DNA of 30,550 bases from Coemansia sp. RSA 1804. Lineage: Eukaryota; Kickxellomycota; Kickxellomycetes; Kickxellales; Kickxellaceae. The stretch lies in NCBI GenBank assembly GCA_027578815.1, contig JANBTH010000150.1, positions 1 to 30,550 on the forward strand, in the 5' to 3' direction. Of this stretch, positions 28,661 to 30,550 are shown piece by piece. The translations under genes were made by a program, and so were the position numbers. Positions within the stretch are counted from its first letter, which is position 1; every line of letters begins with the position of its first letter. The notes under the pieces were generated by a model. That model was given only the letters and a program-made list of their open reading frames with translations. It made no database searches and was not told the DNA's origin.

Positions 28661-28953
28661 TCAAAAACTGTCTAAGGAAAGCCCTCTGTGTCGTCTGTGC
28701 ATTTCAATGGCTTGTTTAATAGCTTGCGCGCCGTTCTGAAACCTCACAATGTCACCCCAGTTGTTGACACCGATACAGATCCAGATAGGTGTGAGCCACG
28801 CACCGTTAATTGGTAATCGGCTGCCTATTGGGTTGCTAAAGCCTGCGAGTCAGCAGGATACCAAGTTCTGAACTCCTACTGACACTGCATGTCATTCCTT
28901 CCATAGCCTATTGTTGCTACATACGACCATGTTTAGCTTTTCATACCCGGCAT
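28661..28953 (-). CDS. Candidate two-exon gene for a 62-aa basic protein
   Basis: Exon 1 is only 7 nt (28953-28947, ATGCCGG). The 104-bp intron (28946-28843) begins GTATGA, has CTGAC as branch-like motif and ends GCAG. Exon 2 (28842-28661) continues in frame to TGA. The protein begins MPGFSNPIGSRLPINGAW, has a short Trp/Ile-rich hydrophobic stretch (about 16-30), then a basic helix (AIKQAIEMHRRHRG). Exon 2 has balanced codon use and stays open for 60 codons. A CATAAAGATA element about 90-100 nt upstream could serve as TATA. It looks like a small organelle or membrane-associated subunit, but I recognise no family. The tiny first exon is the weak point; another first exon further upstream is possible. 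Confidence 0.45.
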
Positions 28954-29559
28954 GTGCGTTTACGTAACGCCTTTTTGGCATACGCAATGCTCTTTAGTCA
29001 AGTGCTATAGAATGGCGTAAGACTTTCTGTCATCAGAAAATATCTTTATGTAGCCGGGCTAAAGGCATTGCATAAAACATATTGCCATATGCTTTCTTTC
29101 CTACAATAAATTTGTCTTTGCCAGTGTTGTCTTTGTCTCTTTCATTGAAAATGGCAGCCAAGTTGTGCAAAATAAAATAATAGAAATTAATGTTCCTTTT
29201 CAGCGTCCCTTATTCTGTTATTAGGATAAGGAGGAGTTCACTTTGTGGATAAAGTGTATTGTCTTTGTATTGAAAACGCTGGAAGTCGGTTTTTTGCCCT
29301 GTCCTGTCCTTTTCTTTTTCTTTTCTTTTCTCTTCTACTTTCTTTTTCAGGTCTGCATTTACTGTTCTTCTAGCTTTCATATACAAATAGCAAACATAAT
29401 ACACGCGTGGTTCCAAGTATTCTTTTCTTGCATGTTTTGTACCAATAGGTTAACCACTTTGCACTAAAATACGTTAGAGTCGAAACACTGCCGCTGCTGT
29501 ATTTACAGACTACCTGCAAGTATTATCTATAAATATCCAATATCTAGCTGTAACTTACA
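28954..29559. promoter_or_regulatory. Divergent promoter region of the 62-aa candidate and the Gln/Arg repeat gene
   Basis: Contains a 30-nt pure pyrimidine run at 29307-29336, soon followed by TTTTTCAG (29343-29350), which resembles a splice acceptor and could end a 5' UTR intron of the rightward gene. TATAAATA lies at 29528-29535, only 25-32 bp before that gene's ATG. One ACGCGT lies at 29403-29408. No other gene is seen. Confidence 0.45.
29307..29336. repeat. 30-nt homopyrimidine tract
   Basis: Uninterrupted C/T run, mostly CTTTT units, about 225 bp upstream of the Gln/Arg repeat gene. Confidence 0.9.
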
Positions 29560-30550
29560 ATGAGTGACGCCGAGAACAGCACACAGGCACCACCTCCAGA
29601 GTACTCCCGCCTGCCCTCGCATTCGCGGTCTCGTTCGTTCCAGCAGAGCCAGAATCAACAACGCCAACAGTACAAGGAATCTCAGGACCGCTACATGCAG
29701 TCTGATCGCCAGAAATATTTGCAGGATGAGGAGCGCCAGCAGCGCCTTAGATATATGCAGCGCCAGAACAGCTCGCATGATGAAGACCGCCAACAGAACA
29801 GAGATCCCTCGTATGAAGAAGAACGTCAGCATCGTCTTAGATACATGCAGCGCCAGAACAGTACACGGGACGATGATAGTCAGGAGCGCCAGAACAGCAC
29901 ACGGAGTGATGATCGCCAACGGAACAGATATCGCCTGCAGGAAGAGGAACGTCAGCATCGTCTTAGACACATGCAGCGACAGAACAGTACACGGGACGAT
30001 GATCAGCAGCAGCATCGAGAACGCCCCCAGGATGACTACCGCCAACAGAACCGGGACCGCTCACAAGAAGAAGAGTACCAACGGCGCCTTCGATATATGC
30101 AACATCAGGAGCGCCAGAGCAGCACACGGAGTGATGATCGCCAGCAGCATCGAGATCTCTCCCAGGACGAGGAACGCCAACGACGTCTTAGATACATGCA
30201 GCACCAGGAGCGCCAGAAGTATTTGCAGGAGGAAGAACGCCGGAGACACCCACAAGGCGACGATCGTGAGAATACTCGTCACCACAATGGCGCTCCTCCT
30301 CCACATCAGCGTAGCCAGTCGCAAACACGACAAATGCACCATACTCCTCCGCCAAACACAATGGCCAGGCCTTCTCAGCAATCCCACAAAGATCCCAATA
30401 GCAACGCAAGCAATGAAAAGGGCAGCGAGAAAACCCGCGACCCTTTGCTCATGCCAGTCAGTGTCTCCAATAAAAAGCTCAAAAAGATCCATTACTGGGC
30501 AGAGATGATGGACTCCAAGTTCACCTGCTGTTGCATGTTCAAGTTTGGTC
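29560..30550 (+). CDS. N-terminal part of a Gln/Arg-rich repeat protein, cut by the right edge
   Basis: The frame from the ATG at 29560 is open for 330 codons to the window end. It starts MSDAENSTQAPPPEYSRLP. From about residue 55 to 220 it is built of five imperfect units headed by EERQ-x-RLRYMQ followed by variable Gln/Arg/Asp/Ser spacers, charged and probably helical. A Pro/His/Gln-rich stretch follows, then a basic segment with DPLLMPVSVSNKKLKKIHYW and a Cys cluster (KFTCCCMFKFG) at the edge. A PPPEY near the start and a Cys cluster after basic residues would fit a membrane protein whose transmembrane helix lies beyond the edge, such as LEA2-type fungal proteins; this is speculation. Long open frames in other phases here are shadows of the repeats. 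Confidence 0.75.
   Translation, partial: MSDAENSTQAPPPEYSRLPSHSRSRSFQQSQNQQRQQYKESQDRYMQSDRQKYLQDEERQQRLRYMQRQNSSHDEDRQQNRDPSYEEERQHRLRYMQRQNSTRDDDSQERQNSTRSDDRQRNRYRLQEEERQHRLRHMQRQNSTRDDDQQQHRERPQDDYRQQNRDRSQEEEYQRRLRYMQHQERQSSTRSDDRQQHRDLSQDEERQRRLRYMQHQERQKYLQEEERRRHPQGDDRENTRHHNGAPPPHQRSQSQTRQMHHTPPPNTMARPSQQSHKDPNSNASNEKGSEKTRDPLLMPVSVSNKKLKKIHYWAEMMDSKFTCCCMFKFG

Noticed and set aside
29527..30492. Long hydrophobic minus-strand frames that look like multi-pass membrane proteins
   Set aside because: They are antisense to the Gln/Arg repeat gene; complementing CAG, CGC and GAT-rich codons yields Leu/Val/Ile-rich shadow frames.
29564..30508. Plus-strand 314-codon frame in another phase
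   Set aside because: It overlaps the repeat gene, lacks its own ATG context and has Cys/Thr/Arg-rich shadow composition; the phase from 29560 has coherent repeats.
1..30550. tRNA, 5S rRNA, CRISPR arrays and transposon ends
   Set aside because: No B-box-like GTTCRANNC in intergenic DNA with a matching fold, no regular spaced repeats, and no terminal inverted repeats or transposase-like frames found by eye.

Overview
This window looks like nuclear DNA of a fungus. It carries single-copy eukaryotic genes: two cohesin subunits, a 20S proteasome beta subunit, NAC-beta and the 24-kDa subunit of mitochondrial complex I. It also carries a fungal-type lytic polysaccharide monooxygenase, a PiT phosphate transporter and a P450. 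The large genes are uninterrupted by introns, intergenic DNA is mostly AT-rich, and the only introns I can propose are short and in small genes. This, plus the LPMO type, suggests an early-diverging (zygomycete-grade) fungus, perhaps Kickxellomycotina; that placement is inference.

Layout. 1-65: start of a gene running off the left edge (- strand). 638-1351: RRG9/neugrin-type mitochondrial protein (-). 1722-3749: cohesin kleisin RAD21/SCC1 (-). 3750-10669: almost 7 kb without a conventional gene. It is AT-rich up to about 6060 and clearly richer in G+C from there to about 10430; within it lies a 30-codon ORF (6905-6994, -) with strong codon bias and a promoter-like leader, and a weaker 25-codon ORF at 4524-4601. 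10670-12295: cytochrome P450 (-). 13570-14247: secreted LPMO (-). 15190-16680: ACOT9-like mitochondrial thioesterase (+). 16869-17474: proteasome beta-3 (-). 18257-19012: complex I 24-kDa subunit (+). 19374-21032: phosphate permease (-). 22289-22801: type II peroxiredoxin (+). 22967-23440: NAC-beta (-). 23615-23982: candidate two-exon 94-aa gene (+). 24348-28250: SMC1 (-). 28661-28953: candidate two-exon 62-aa gene (-). 29560 to the right edge: start of a Gln/Arg-rich repeat protein (+).

How the genes relate. Two core cohesin subunits, RAD21 and SMC1, lie about 20.6 kb apart on the same strand. Each has clustered ACGCGT (MCB-type) sites 220-330 bp upstream, which suggests shared G1/S control. 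RRG9, ACOT9 and the 24-kDa subunit are mitochondrial; PUP3 and NAC-beta serve protein turnover and folding. No operon-like or defence-like system is visible. The least explained parts are the G+C-richer gene-free block with its micropeptide ORF, the two small spliced genes, the insertion in the SMC1 ATPase head, and the Gln/Arg repeat protein.
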